Shown in pieces: positions 26,473-34,842 of a stretch of 40,888 nt of DNA. A model generated the notes under the pieces. The model was not told the DNA's origin. It worked only from the letters and a program-made list of their open reading frames with translations, and searched no databases. A program made the translations under genes and the position numbers. Source of the DNA: an uncultured Alphaproteobacteria bacterium (lineage in GTDB: Bacteria; Pseudomonadota; Alphaproteobacteria; CAAGCB01; CAG-977); the NCBI GenBank assembly GCA_944393745.1, contig CALYBD010000022.1:1-40888 (forward strand), written 5' to 3'. The first letter of the stretch is position 1, and every line of letters begins with the position of its first letter.

Positions 26473-26502
26473 CGGTGTTTTCGGCCGATGCCTTTAAAAC
26501 GG

Positions 26503-26527
26503 GGCGGGTCGTCGTGATCCGCCTTTT
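26503..26527 (+). terminator. Terminator after dksA
   Basis: An 8-bp stem GGCGGGTC / GATCCGCC with one G-T wobble, loop GTCGT, is followed by TTTT. Confidence 0.65.
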
Positions 26528-26550
26528 CAATTTGAAAACAGGAGCTTTCC

Positions 26551-27123
26551 TTGACTGATCTTATTCTTGCTTCCGCTTCGCCGCGCCGTCTGGCTTTGCT
26601 GGAACAAATCGGCGTTGCGCCCGATAAAGTTTGCCCGGCCGATATTGACGAAACGCCTTTGGCCGGCGAAGCGCCGCACCGCTATGTTGTTCGTATGGCC
26701 GCAACAAAGGCAGAAAAAATTGCCGCGGATAACCCGGGATATTTTGTTTTGGCCGCCGATACGGCCGTTGCATGCGCCAGGCGTATTTTGCCCAAGGCTG
26801 AAACACGCGATCAGGCGGCGGCTTGTCTGGATCTGTTGTCCGGCAGACGGCATTCGGTGTACGGGGGCATTTGTCTGATGACGCCGGACGGAACAAAGCT
26901 GACGCGTTCGGTAAAAACGGCTGTGATTTTTTCCCGCCTTCATTCGTCGGAAAAGCGGTCTTATCTGGACAGCGGCGAATGGCGGGGAAAGGCCGGCGGC
27001 TATGCGATTCAGGGACAGGCGGCTTTGTTCGTGCGCAAAATAATCGGCTCTTATTCCAATGTGGTCGGCCTGGGATTGTTTGAAACGGCACGTTTGCTTA
27101 AAGGACGCGGAGTAATAAAATAA
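26551..27123 (+). CDS. maf: Maf-family nucleotide pyrophosphatase
   Basis: This 190-residue protein has the Maf motifs: LILASASPRRLALL at the N-terminus, DIDETP near 31-36, VLAADTAVA (catalytic Asp) near 69-77, and GKAGGYAIQGQA near 151-162. Maf proteins hydrolyse non-canonical or canonical nucleoside triphosphates and influence division. The start is TTG, with AGGAG at 26540-26544. It opens a maf - RNase E/G-like - yacG unit with very short gaps. Confidence 0.93.
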   Translation: MTDLILASASPRRLALLEQIGVAPDKVCPADIDETPLAGEAPHRYVVRMAATKAEKIAADNPGYFVLAADTAVACARRILPKAETRDQAAACLDLLSGRRHSVYGGICLMTPDGTKLTRSVKTAVIFSRLHSSEKRSYLDSGEWRGKAGGYAIQGQAALFVRKIIGSYSNVVGLGLFETARLLKGRGVIK

Positions 27124-27125
27124 AT

Positions 27126-28379
27126 ATGCGTCTGGTTCACAGCTTTTCCCCCTTTGAAGAAATTTGCGTCTTGTTTGATGAAAACGATACGCCGGCGACT
27201 GTTTCGGTCTGGCGGGAAAATGATTTGTCCGTCGGAACGATTTGTCTGGCGCGAGCGGTTCAAGCCGTTCCTTCCGGTTGGTTTCTGGATACGGGCCGCG
27301 GCGAAACGGTTTATTTGAACACGCCATCGTCTTTTATCAAAGCGGACGGAACCGTCAGTACGACAAAATTAAGCGAAGGGGATTTGTTGTTGGTTGAAAT
27401 CAGCCGGCAGGCGTCCCGGGAAAAAAAGGCGGAAGCGCGCACACGCATTAATTTACCCGGAAAAACAATTGTTTTCCGTCCGGGGACGGATCAGGTGTCT
27501 TTTTCAAAACGCCTGTCGGCCGAAGCGGCGGATCGGCTGAATTCTTTTTTGCCTTCCGGCGGCGTTTTGTTCAGGACGGCGGCCGAATTTGAAACGCGTC
27601 AAAATATTTGTGCCGAATTTTCCGCATTGAAACAGCGCTGGCAGTCGATTTTAAAATCGGCCGGAAAACCGGGGATTTTGTATCGTCCCGAAAAGGACGT
27701 TTTTGTGCTGGCGGATCAATACGAAAAAAGCTTGACGCAGATTATAACGGACGATGCGTCAACGGCCGCGCGCCTGAAAGAAAAGGGGGCGCCCGTTTCT
27801 TTTTGCCTGAACGGCGTGTGGAAACGGGAAAACATGGCTGAAGCGTTGGACGCCGCCTTGTCCGAAACATCGGATTTACCTTCCGGCGGAACGTTGATTA
27901 CGCAGCAAACGGCCGCGTGTGTTTGTTTTGACGTTAATGCCGGTTCGGGATCGCCAGGATCAGCCAATGCCGAAGCCTGCCGTGAAATTTTGCGTCAGAT
28001 CCGCTTAAAAAGTCTGGGCGGACAGATGATTATTGATTTTGCCGGCCGGAAAGAAAAAAAATTTTTACATACGTTATTGCCTCGTTTAAAGCAGGACGGC
28101 GTTTTTGTCGCCGGTTTTTCTTCTTTGGGGCTGGCGGAAATAACGGTTGAAAAAACGCGCCGATCCGTTTTTGATGCGTTCGGGGCCGAACAAAGGGAGG
28201 CTGCAGAATTAATTCGCCGATTGTGGTTTTCTTTGCCGGTTTCAGAGGTAAAGGTCCTTGCCCCGCAACATGTTCTGAATATCATTCGTTCTTATTCGGA
28301 ACAGCTTGAAGAGCGTTTGAAAACAAGTATAAAATTACAGCCGTCCGACCGTATCGGACTGGAAGGATTGAAAAAATGA
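27126..28379 (+). CDS. RNase E/G family protein, short form
   Basis: This 417-residue protein is related to the catalytic core of RNase E/G. The DNase I-like subdomain has the two metal-binding Asp residues in [10 protein letters not shown] (D269) and MIIDFAGR (D304). Just before them lies [10 protein letters not shown]. The C-terminal zinc-link (CPxC) and scaffold of RNase E are missing, and the N-terminal S1-like part (residues ~35-95) is degenerate but recognisable. Such short forms sit between maf and yacG in many alphaproteobacteria. No good ribosome site is visible, so translation is probably coupled to maf. Whether it is an active endoribonuclease is not shown. Confidence 0.82.
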   Translation: MRLVHSFSPFEEICVLFDENDTPATVSVWRENDLSVGTICLARAVQAVPSGWFLDTGRGETVYLNTPSSFIKADGTVSTTKLSEGDLLLVEISRQASREKKAEARTRINLPGKTIVFRPGTDQVSFSKRLSAEAADRLNSFLPSGGVLFRTAAEFETRQNICAEFSALKQRWQSILKSAGKPGILYRPEKDVFVLADQYEKSLTQIITDDASTAARLKEKGAPVSFCLNGVWKRENMAEALDAALSETSDLPSGGTLITQQTAACVCFDVNAGSGSPGSANAEACREILRQIRLKSLGGQMIIDFAGRKEKKFLHTLLPRLKQDGVFVAGFSSLGLAEITVEKTRRSVFDAFGAEQREAAELIRRLWFSLPVSEVKVLAPQHVLNIIRSYSEQLEERLKTSIKLQPSDRIGLEGLKK

Positions 28380-28576
28380 AAATTCCCAATGTACGAGAAC
28401 GCCCCTCGGATCTGCCGGAACTGGAAACAAAATGCCCGGTTTGCGGCAAACCGTCCGTTTTTGTTTATAAACCGTTTTGTTCAAAACGCTGTGCCGACAT
28501 TGATCTGAATCGATGGCTGACGGGCGTTTATACGATTGAAACGGACGAAGAACCGGAAAGCGAAGAAAAAAATTAA
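28376..28576 (+). CDS. yacG: DNA gyrase inhibitor YacG-like zinc protein
   Basis: This 66-residue protein has four cysteines, CPVCGK (C20, C23) and FCSKRC (C35, C39), then [13 protein letters not shown], which is the YacG family pattern. E. coli YacG binds GyrB and inhibits gyrase. The start overlaps the stop of the preceding gene by ATGA. The tail is acidic. Confidence 0.92.
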   Translation: MKIPNVRERPSDLPELETKCPVCGKPSVFVYKPFCSKRCADIDLNRWLTGVYTIETDEEPESEEKN

Positions 28577-28627
28577 AAAGACTATAGACAGATCATTTTG
28601 AATCGGGTATAACCTTCCCTGTACGGC

Positions 28628-28703
28628 GCCTGGGTAGCTCAGTTGGTAGAGCAGGGGACTGAAAATCCCCGTGTCGGCGGTTCGATTCCGTCCCCAGGCA
28701 CCA
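28628..28703 (+). tRNA. tRNA-Phe (GAA)
   Basis: This is a 76-base cloverleaf. The acceptor GCCTGGG pairs with CCCAGGC. The D arm is GCTC-AGTTGGTA-GAGC. The anticodon stem GGGGA/TCCCC encloses CTGAAAA, giving anticodon GAA, and the T loop is TTCGATTC. The terminal CCA is encoded. A terminator follows at once, and the AT-rich island begins just beyond. Confidence 0.97.
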
Positions 28704-28705
28704 TT

Positions 28706-28734
28706 AAGCCCCAATCAGGGGCTTTTATTTTTTT
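28706..28734 (+). terminator. Terminator of tRNA-Phe
   Basis: An AAGCCCC / GGGGCTT hairpin with loop AATCA is followed by TTTATTTTTTT. Confidence 0.85.
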
Positions 28735-29105
28735 GCGGGTTTGAATAAAAGCTGTCTTTGACCGAATCCTTTGTACGGTGTACTTTTTTGTCCGGATTGA
28801 TTTGCCCGAATAGATAGATTATTTTGGTAAAGTTGGCTTTGTGTGGGCGTTTTTGGGGTCGGAAAATAAGTTTACCCAAAAAATTAAACCGGAAAACAGG
28901 ACTTTTTCTGGACTGTACGGATAGATTGAGTTTTGCTGAATTTCAGTGAGATATGCGCCGTTTTTGAATTGTACGGATAATTTGATTGTTTCGGAATATT
29001 CCGGTTCTGCAAATTTTCAAAAAAAGCAAAAATTTTGTAAATTTTCAGAATAAAGCCGGAAAAATTTTCAACAGTAAATTTTTGTAACGTTATCAATATA
29101 AAAGT
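28735..29105. other. AT-rich non-coding gap
   Basis: There is no believable gene in about 370 bases. The decamer TGTACGGATA occurs twice (28914-28923 and 28970-28979), and GTACGG occurs once more at 28773. A 70-residue minus-strand frame lies over AT-rich sequence and has no ribosome site, so it is rejected. The gap forms the left edge of the foreign-looking pair that follows. Confidence 0.6.
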
Positions 29106-29897
29106 TTAATTCTTATATGAAAAATTAAGAATTTCTCCATCTTCAGGGATTAATAGATTATCAAAATTGTTTTTATTTTTAAATTCTTTTAAATCATTTC
29201 TTGTAACCGAAAGATGACTGACTGTATCCATGTGGCTTGCAATTACTTTTGCATCAGGAACAGCGTTCAAAACATTTTTTACATCTTCAATATTCATAAT
29301 TATACGTTCTCCATTCAATAGAGTTGCAGCACAGGCATTTACAACTATTATATCTGGATGGTATTTTGTAAGAGCTTCAATTACTTCTTCACACCAAATC
29401 GTATCGCCTGCCAGATACAAGTTTTTTTCATTCTTTGATTTAAAAACAACACCCATTGCATCATAAGGCATGCCGACAGAAGCACATAACGGTTTAATTA
29501 TTTCTCTTTTTCCGTGCTGAGTACCTGTTTTGTACAAAGTTATACCATTATATTTCGTTCCGGATTCCTGAATAGATTCAACATTTGTAAATCCTTTTGA
29601 AATAACGTAATCTTTATCAATAATTGACTGCACAAAAACTTTTATATTTTTATCTAATGCTTTTTCAGCAAATTCATCCCAGTGGTCAGGATGAATATGA
29701 GTAATGATAACGGCGTCAACATCAATAATTTTTTCAATTTCAAAAGGCAATTCCACTCTTGGTTGTCTAATCTCGGAATTTATTGCAACATCAAATCCCG
29801 GCATATAATCTTTAGGCATAAGCCAAGGGTCTATTAAAAATTTTATATTATTATATTCTACTGTAATTGTTGCATTCCTTATTTGTGTAATTTTCAT
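29106..29897 (-). CDS. Metallo-beta-lactamase-fold hydrolase
   Basis: This 263-residue protein has the MBL-fold ligands: THIHPDHWDE (near 91-100), GTQHGK, YLAGDTIW and a C-terminal SHMDTVSH. It resembles the UlaG/RomA-type branch acting on phosphoesters or lactones rather than beta-lactams, but the substrate is unknown. The coding sequence is markedly AT-rich and rich in AAA/ATT/TTA codons, unlike the flanking housekeeping genes, which suggests acquisition. It is divergent from an HxlR regulator across a ~106-base promoter region, an arrangement often meaning regulation by that protein. The gene starts with GGAGG upstream (minus strand). Confidence 0.85.
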   Translation of the reverse strand: MKITQIRNATITVEYNNIKFLIDPWLMPKDYMPGFDVAINSEIRQPRVELPFEIEKIIDVDAVIITHIHPDHWDEFAEKALDKNIKVFVQSIIDKDYVISKGFTNVESIQESGTKYNGITLYKTGTQHGKREIIKPLCASVGMPYDAMGVVFKSKNEKNLYLAGDTIWCEEVIEALTKYHPDIIVVNACAATLLNGERIIMNIEDVKNVLNAVPDAKVIASHMDTVSHLSVTRNDLKEFKNKNNFDNLLIPEDGEILNFSYKN

Positions 29898-29945
29898 TTA
29901 AATTTCCTCCATACAATAAAGCAATTTTATATAATTATTGTTATT

Positions 29946-29973
29946 TTGACAAGAATGTACTTTTTTGTATAAT
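29946..29973 (+). promoter_or_regulatory. Strong promoter of the HxlR gene
   Basis: TTGACA (29946-29951) and TATAAT (29968-29973) match the -35 and -10 consensus exactly, with a 16-base spacer. It is the clearest housekeeping-type promoter in the window. Confidence 0.8.
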
Positions 29974-29992
29974 ACTTACTAAAAAGTAAGTA
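29973..29992. promoter_or_regulatory. 20-bp palindrome, probable HxlR operator
   Basis: TACTTACT-AAAA-AGTAAGTA is a perfect 8-4-8 palindrome beginning at the last base of the -10 box and covering the expected transcription start. Binding there would block the promoter, which fits autorepression. A role in controlling the MBL gene is inferred from the divergent layout. Confidence 0.7.
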
Positions 29993-30003
29993 GGGATTTT
30001 AAC

Positions 30004-30363
30004 ATGATAAAACAGAGAAAAGAGGAATATCAATGCCCGTTAGAGGTAACCATGGAAATAATCGGCGGAAAATACAAAGGGGTTATAATCGGGCACCTTA
30101 TAGGCAAGACATTGAGATATAACGAGCTTCAAAAATTGATTTCATACGCTACTCCTAAAATGCTCATTCAACAGTTAAAAGAACTTGAAGCGGACGGTAT
30201 AATTGAGCGAAAACTTTATCCTGTCGTACCGCCCAAGACAGAATATTCCCTTACAAAAAGAGGAGAAACGCTGATTCCTGCAATTATTGAATTAAACAAG
30301 TGGGGAATGAACTATTTAAAAGAAGAAAATATCCCGTGTTTATATAAAGGGAATATAGATTAA
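30004..30363 (+). CDS. HxlR-family transcriptional regulator
   Basis: This is a 119-residue winged helix-turn-helix protein. CPLEVTMEIIGGKYKGVIIG (with a conserved N-terminal Cys, residue 11), LRYNELQKLI, ATPKMLIQQLKELEADGIIE and YSLTKRGETLIPAI are the standard HxlR/DUF24 segments. Many members sense electrophiles or oxidants through that Cys. It is AT-rich like its divergent MBL partner. AGTAGGG ahead of the start is a possible ribosome site. The gene ends in a ~246-base gap with no clear feature before the DHH genes. Confidence 0.9.
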   Translation: MIKQRKEEYQCPLEVTMEIIGGKYKGVIIGHLIGKTLRYNELQKLISYATPKMLIQQLKELEADGIIERKLYPVVPPKTEYSLTKRGETLIPAIIELNKWGMNYLKEENIPCLYKGNID

Positions 30364-30609
30364 ATTTTAGCAATTTATTTTAATTTTCAGGTACAACTTG
30401 CCGAAAATAATCAAACCATGTGTTCTTTTACATACGGTTAAAAAGATTCTATTCCTTAAATTAGACTTTGACCTGCCGGATATCCCGGGAAATAAACAAA
30501 CCAAAATCCCTTAAAATCTTAATGAAACATCCGTCAATGTCGGCTTGTTTGGTCTGTACGCGACAAAAATTCGAAGTACGGTCAGGTCAGTACGGAACGA
30601 TAGGTTTTC

Positions 30610-31578
30610 TTAGTCGGATTGTTTTTCCGGGTTGTCCGGAATTTCCGTATATTGCGGATCGGTCAAAATGGCGATCAGTTCGTCTTTTACCGCTGCCGCC
30701 TGATCCAGATCAATTTGACAGGTGCCGACATTTGCGTGCCCGCCGCCGCCGTATTGCAACATTAATTCGCCGATATTGATAATATTTGACCGGTTCAGAA
30801 TGGATTTGCCGACCGCATAAACAATCCGCTGACCGTTAATACGCCACATTGCGTGCATGGAAACATTAATATCGGGATACAGCGCATAGATCATAAACCG
30901 ATTGCCGGCATAGATGATGTCTTCGTTCAGCATATCGATATAGGCCAGGTTTTTATAAATGGTCGTCTGGCGTTTCAACTGTTCAATAAATTTTTCCTGA
31001 TGAGCAAAGTACAAATCGACGCGTTCTTTGACATCGGGCATTTCCAACACTTCCGCCGGATCGTGTTCGCGGCAGAAATCAATCAGGTTCATCATCAGCT
31101 GATAGTTTGAAATTCTGAAATTGTGGAATCGTCCCAGCCCCGTCCGGGAATCCATAATAAAGCTCAGTAACGTCCAGCCGGTCGGGTGCAGAATATCGTC
31201 AATCGTGTAATCGGCGCTGTCGGCTTTGTCAACGGCGGTCATCATTTCTTCGGAAATATTTTTAAAGCGTTCTTTGCCGCCGAAAGTTTCCCAGACAATG
31301 CGTGCTGCCGACGGCGCCTGCGGATTTAAGTAGCTGTTGCTTTTCTTTCCGACGCGCGCCAGTTCGCTGATGTGATGATCAAAAACATAAGAAGCTGCCT
31401 TGGAATAAGGCAGATTTGTAATGATATCGCCCTGTTTTATATCGACCAATCCGTCCTGTACGTCTTTGGGGTGGACGAATTTAATTTCATCGATTAAGTC
31501 TAATTCTTTCAGTAAAATCGCGCAAACCAGACCGTCAAAATCGCTGCGCGTGACCAAGCGGAATCTGTCATCAACCAT
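30610..31578 (-). CDS. DHH-family phosphoesterase (paralogue B)
   Basis: This 322-residue protein has the DHH superfamily layout. RSDFDGLVCAILLKE near residues 11-25 stands in for the usual DxDG metal motif. FDHHIS near 66-71 is the DHH signature, and a DHHA1-type end has LQYGGGGHANVGTCQI. The family includes exopolyphosphatases, NrnA nano-RNases and cyclic dinucleotide hydrolases. The ppk operon elsewhere in the window makes polyphosphate tempting, but nothing here settles it. It lies 17 bases downstream of a close paralogue in the same direction and probably shares its transcript. Confidence 0.78.
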   Translation of the reverse strand: MVDDRFRLVTRSDFDGLVCAILLKELDLIDEIKFVHPKDVQDGLVDIKQGDIITNLPYSKAASYVFDHHISELARVGKKSNSYLNPQAPSAARIVWETFGGKERFKNISEEMMTAVDKADSADYTIDDILHPTGWTLLSFIMDSRTGLGRFHNFRISNYQLMMNLIDFCREHDPAEVLEMPDVKERVDLYFAHQEKFIEQLKRQTTIYKNLAYIDMLNEDIIYAGNRFMIYALYPDINVSMHAMWRINGQRIVYAVGKSILNRSNIINIGELMLQYGGGGHANVGTCQIDLDQAAAVKDELIAILTDPQYTEIPDNPEKQSD

Positions 31579-31595
31579 AAGAAAAAAGCCTTGTT

Positions 31596-32522
31596 TTATA
31601 CGTCTTGAACCATAGCGGTAATAATTTCTTTGCGAACCTTTTCGGCCTGATCGACAGGCACCTGACAGGTTCCCGCGGCGATATGTCCGCCGCCGTTGTA
31701 TTGCAGCATAAATTCACCGATATTCATTTTTGATGTTCGGTTGAAAATGGATTTTCCGGCGGCAAACACAACGTTGCGTTTGTTTTTTCCCCAGATTTCA
31801 TGAACGGAAATATTGATCTGCGGGAACAAAGCATAAACCATGAATCGGTTGCCGGCGTAAATGACCTCTTCATCGCGCAGATAGATATGAGCGGCCGTTT
31901 TATGGATTCGCGTGCATTTTTTCAGCTGTTCGATGAATTTGTCTTTGTGTTCGAAATACAGATTGACGCGTTCTTTGACATCTTCGTCTTGCAGAATTTC
32001 GTCAACGCTGTGTGTGCGGCACAAGTCTACCAGCTTCATCATCAAAGCATAATTGGTAATGCGGAAGTTTTTAAACCGTCCCAATCCGGTTCTGGCGTCC
32101 ATGATAAAAGCCAGCAACGTCCACCCGGTCGGATTCATGATTTGATCTATCGTATATTTTGCGGAATCGGCAACGTCAACGGCTTCCATCAACGAAGCGG
32201 GAATATTTTTAAATCGTTCTTCGGCACCGTAGTATTCGTAAACAACGCGTGCGGCAGAGGGCGAATTCGGATAAACGATATGATTCGGCGGACTGATGAC
32301 GCGGGATAATTCACTGATATGATGATCAAAGGCAATAAAAACGCCGTCCACATAAGGCAGATTTGCCGTAATGTCCATATCCGTAATGGATATTCGGCCG
32401 TCCTGCATATCTTTGGGGTGAACGAACCGGATTTCATCAATAATATCCAGTTCTTTCAACAGTGCCGCGCAGACCAACCCGTCAAAATCGCTGCGTGTCA
32501 GCAGTCGTTTTTTTGCCAGCAT
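31596..32522 (-). CDS. DHH-family phosphoesterase (paralogue A)
   Basis: This 308-residue protein is collinear with the downstream gene (RSDFDGLVCAALLKE, FDHHIS, and PTGWTLLAFIMDARTGLGRF against PTGWTLLSFIMDSRTGLGRF). The C-terminal motif is NGGGHIAAGTCQ, with Asn for the first Gly of the partner. It has a good AAGGAG ribosome site and is probably the promoter-proximal gene. The pair may form a heteromer or have split substrates. Both lack membrane segments, so they act in the cytoplasm. Confidence 0.78.
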   Translation of the reverse strand: MLAKKRLLTRSDFDGLVCAALLKELDIIDEIRFVHPKDMQDGRISITDMDITANLPYVDGVFIAFDHHISELSRVISPPNHIVYPNSPSAARVVYEYYGAEERFKNIPASLMEAVDVADSAKYTIDQIMNPTGWTLLAFIMDARTGLGRFKNFRITNYALMMKLVDLCRTHSVDEILQDEDVKERVNLYFEHKDKFIEQLKKCTRIHKTAAHIYLRDEEVIYAGNRFMVYALFPQINISVHEIWGKNKRNVVFAAGKSIFNRTSKMNIGEFMLQYNGGGHIAAGTCQVPVDQAEKVRKEIITAMVQDV

Positions 32523-32664
32523 TCAAAACTCCTTAAGATCAATAGCCTCTTTTTTCAGGATAAGCGAAATATATATATAAAATCAACCAAAGCTTTGAAG
32601 AAATGAAAAAAAACGTTTTCCGTATTGAACATCTTTTGTTTTTCGGAGATGATTGGTCATTATC

Positions 32665-33003
32665 ATGTTTGAAAAGAGCGGGAAAATGTCCACCGGTAAA
32701 AAGCTTTTTTTTGTTGTACTGTTGTGTTTAAGCGGGTGCATACAGGTGCCGTTTGTCGATTCCAGACGCGAAGCCGGCTATTCGGGGACAATCGGCGAAT
32801 CGACCGATGACCGGGTGGCAATTTGTTATAATCCGTATTCCACAAACGCCAATGAAATTATCAAACTGGCTCAGGACGCTTGTGCCAAAACCGATCGTGA
32901 ACCGGCTTATGACGGACACAAGTATTGGTCATGCCGCGTTTTTTTGCCGCACCGTGTTTATTTTCGCTGTCAGGACAAACCGGCAGAAGAAACGGAAGAA
33001 TAA
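32665..33003 (+). CDS. Small lipoprotein
   Basis: This protein of up to 112 residues has an N-terminal lipobox: KKLFFVVLLCLSGC places the lipidated Cys after SG. Starts at 32653 (TTG), 32665 and 32686 are all in frame; the last would give the most typical lipoprotein signal, starting MSTGKK. The mature part, with VAICYNPYSTNANEI and four Cys, resembles a small conserved alphaproteobacterial lipoprotein domain of unknown role ending in a FRC motif. It lies three bases upstream of pdxY in the same direction. Confidence 0.7.
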   Translation: MFEKSGKMSTGKKLFFVVLLCLSGCIQVPFVDSRREAGYSGTIGESTDDRVAICYNPYSTNANEIIKLAQDACAKTDREPAYDGHKYWSCRVFLPHRVYFRCQDKPAEETEE

Positions 33004-33006
33004 CCG

Positions 33007-33849
33007 ATGGCCGTTCTGTCCGTCCAATCCAGAGTCGTGGCCGGTTATGCCGGTAATTCGGCGGCGGTATTTTGTTTGCAGCGCGCCGGCATTGACTGTT
33101 GGGGATTGGATACGCTGCAGTTTTCAAATCATACGGGATATGAAGGATTTTCAGGGCGCGTTTTTTCACAAGATCAGTTGCAAACGGTCTATGACGGAGT
33201 AAAAAAATACATCGGACTGAAAAAATGCCAAGCCGTGTTGTCGGGATATCTGGGAACAAAAGAAACCGGGGAACTGGTAGTGCGTATTGCAAAAGACGTA
33301 CGCAGTCAAAATCCGTCGGCCGTTTATTGCTGTGATCCGGTGTTGGGCGATGACGAAGGGATTTATGTTGCGCCGGACATTCCCGCTTTTATGCGTGAAA
33401 AAGTCCTGCCGGCGGCCGATATTATTATACCCAACCGCTTTGAATTAAGCGTTTTGTCAGGCTGTCCCGCGGACAACGAAGACGAAATCGTTACCGCGGC
33501 ACGTTCTTTGCTGAAAAAAGGCAGGACAAGCGTATGCGTTGTTACCGGAATCGGCATAAAACAAGGAATTGGCGCTGTGGCGGTTTCGGATTCGTCGGCA
33601 TATTGTGTTGAAACGCCTTTTATTGAAAATCTGGACGACATCGGCGGGGCCGGAGATATGACAACGGCTTTGTTTTTGGCGGAATTTTTAAAAACGCATG
33701 ATGTCTCTGCCGCTTTATCCAAGGCCGTGTCTTCGTCGTTCGGCATTTTGCGTGAAACGGCTTTGCGCGGATCATCGGAATTGTGCCTGACGGAAGCGCA
33801 ACAGGAAATTCAGCAGCCGTCGCAGTTGTTTAAGGTTCGAAAAATCTGA
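33007..33849 (+). CDS. pdxY: Pyridoxal kinase
   Basis: This 280-residue ribokinase-fold enzyme phosphorylates pyridoxal in the B6 salvage pathway. Motifs are SRVVAGYAGNSAAVF, the substrate loop TLQFSNHTGY, VYCCDPVLGDDEGIYV, IIPNRFELSVLSG and the catalytic anion-hole segment DIGGAGDMTTALF. The length fits the PdxY/PdxK group. It is probably co-transcribed with the lipoprotein gene. A weak hairpin, GGCGAT/ATCGCC at 33898-33914, lies before the next gene and may be its terminator. Confidence 0.92.
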   Translation: MAVLSVQSRVVAGYAGNSAAVFCLQRAGIDCWGLDTLQFSNHTGYEGFSGRVFSQDQLQTVYDGVKKYIGLKKCQAVLSGYLGTKETGELVVRIAKDVRSQNPSAVYCCDPVLGDDEGIYVAPDIPAFMREKVLPAADIIIPNRFELSVLSGCPADNEDEIVTAARSLLKKGRTSVCVVTGIGIKQGIGAVAVSDSSAYCVETPFIENLDDIGGAGDMTTALFLAEFLKTHDVSAALSKAVSSSFGILRETALRGSSELCLTEAQQEIQQPSQLFKVRKI

Positions 33850-33942
33850 TTATTTACTGGACAGTTTTTCAAAATTTTTGTATATTTTTGTCAAGAAGGC
33901 GATGTTGAATCGCCGTAACCGATTTTTTTGAGGTGAAATCTG

Positions 33943-34764
33943 ATGCGGGAAGATAATTTTGTTCACGTTAAGCGCGAACGTAAAAAAGGAAAAGGTCACG
34001 GGAAAAACGGCCAAAGACAACAAAATAATGCTGCCGGCGGTTTTTATTCCGACGGTCATCATAACAAAGACCAGCGGGAGGGTAATTTTTCTTTTGATAC
34101 GATACACGGCCTGAAATTAAAGGAAGTCGAATATACGGTTCCTTCAAAGGCGGAACGCGTTGCCAGACGGGCAGAATTTAACGGCGTTCGTGATGAAGAC
34201 GGCAATGTCGTTGTTGAAGGTGTTCGGTCCAAATTTTTAAAAATGCTGGCAAACGAACATGAAAAAGAACTGGTTGAACGCTTAGGGCTGACCGAACGTG
34301 ACATTCAGGGAATGCGCGAAGGCTATACGCCGAACGGTTTTAACGTACATCACAAGCTGGCTTTGCACGGCGGCGGCAAAAATGAATTTTCGAATTTTAT
34401 CTTAACGCCGCTTTATCCGCATGACCAATGGCACAAGGACGTGATGGACGCCCAGTTGCTGGGGATTCGCGAAGGCGAAACGCGTAAAATTAAAATTCCT
34501 TGGACGGACGAAATGATTTACGATCCGAAACAGTTCGGCTTTACCAAAGAAAACCAGCCGGTTAAGCCGAATTACACATCAAATGTCAATCCGGCCAATT
34601 ATCCCGAATTATATAAACCGGAACACATCAGCGTAGCGAAACGTCAGAAAGACATGGCGGAATTTTATGCTTCTCTTGATGCGAAAAAGGCCGAAGGACA
34701 GAAAAAACAGGCGCCGATGAAAACGGCCGTCCGTCAGATTGTCCGCAACAGACAGCGGGGATAA
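33943..34764 (+). CDS. Putative HNH endonuclease (copy 1)
   Basis: This is a 273-residue protein with no signal peptide. Residues 134-164 carry an HNH (beta-beta-alpha metal) signature like that of colicin-type DNases: NVHHKLALHGGG (H136, H137), FSNFILTP (N151) and YPHDQWH (H160, H164). Before it lies a helical block ending RSKFLKMLANEHE (~95-107), and after it YDPKQFGF and a basic tail. The first ~48 residues are a low-complexity region rich in Lys, Gly, His and Gln. GAGGTG precedes the start. A paralogue lies 1.3 kb downstream. Nuclease activity is inferred, and no immunity gene is recognised nearby. Confidence 0.65.
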   Translation: MREDNFVHVKRERKKGKGHGKNGQRQQNNAAGGFYSDGHHNKDQREGNFSFDTIHGLKLKEVEYTVPSKAERVARRAEFNGVRDEDGNVVVEGVRSKFLKMLANEHEKELVERLGLTERDIQGMREGYTPNGFNVHHKLALHGGGKNEFSNFILTPLYPHDQWHKDVMDAQLLGIREGETRKIKIPWTDEMIYDPKQFGFTKENQPVKPNYTSNVNPANYPELYKPEHISVAKRQKDMAEFYASLDAKKAEGQKKQAPMKTAVRQIVRNRQRG

Positions 34765-34782
34765 AAAATCTGTTTGTATAAC

Positions 34783-34817
34783 AGCGCAGAAATCTGTAAG
34801 GTTTCTGCGCTTTTTGT
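34783..34817 (+). terminator. Terminator after HNH copy 1
   Basis: A perfect 10-bp stem AGCGCAGAAA / TTTCTGCGCT with a 9-base loop and T-run insulates the MFS gene from the nuclease gene. It also argues against the MFS start at 34774. Confidence 0.92.
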
Positions 34818-34842
34818 TTGTATTGATGTGAGCCTGTCAAAA

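Noticed and set aside
26527-27327. 266-codon minus-strand ORF opposite maf
   Set aside because: It is antisense to a well-recognised gene, with biased composition (Arg, Gln, Pro) typical of a shadow frame and no ribosome site.
28884-29096. 70-codon minus-strand ORF in the AT-rich gap
   Set aside because: AT-rich sequence with high Lys, Phe and Asn content, no ribosome site and no recognisable domain.
29106-29897. MBL gene as a beta-lactam resistance determinant
   Set aside because: No signal peptide, and the overall pattern is that of cytoplasmic UlaG/RomA-type hydrolases; resistance should not be inferred.
28628-30609. Duplicate of the tRNA-Phe 3' end as an attachment site for the MBL-HxlR island
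   Set aside because: No copy of the tRNA 3' sequence was found at the far side, and no integrase gene is present.
34774-34842. Longer N-terminus for the MFS protein
   Set aside because: It would place the start inside the terminator of HNH copy 1; MQRNLVLFKWDYFF at 34843 gives a normal MFS beginning.
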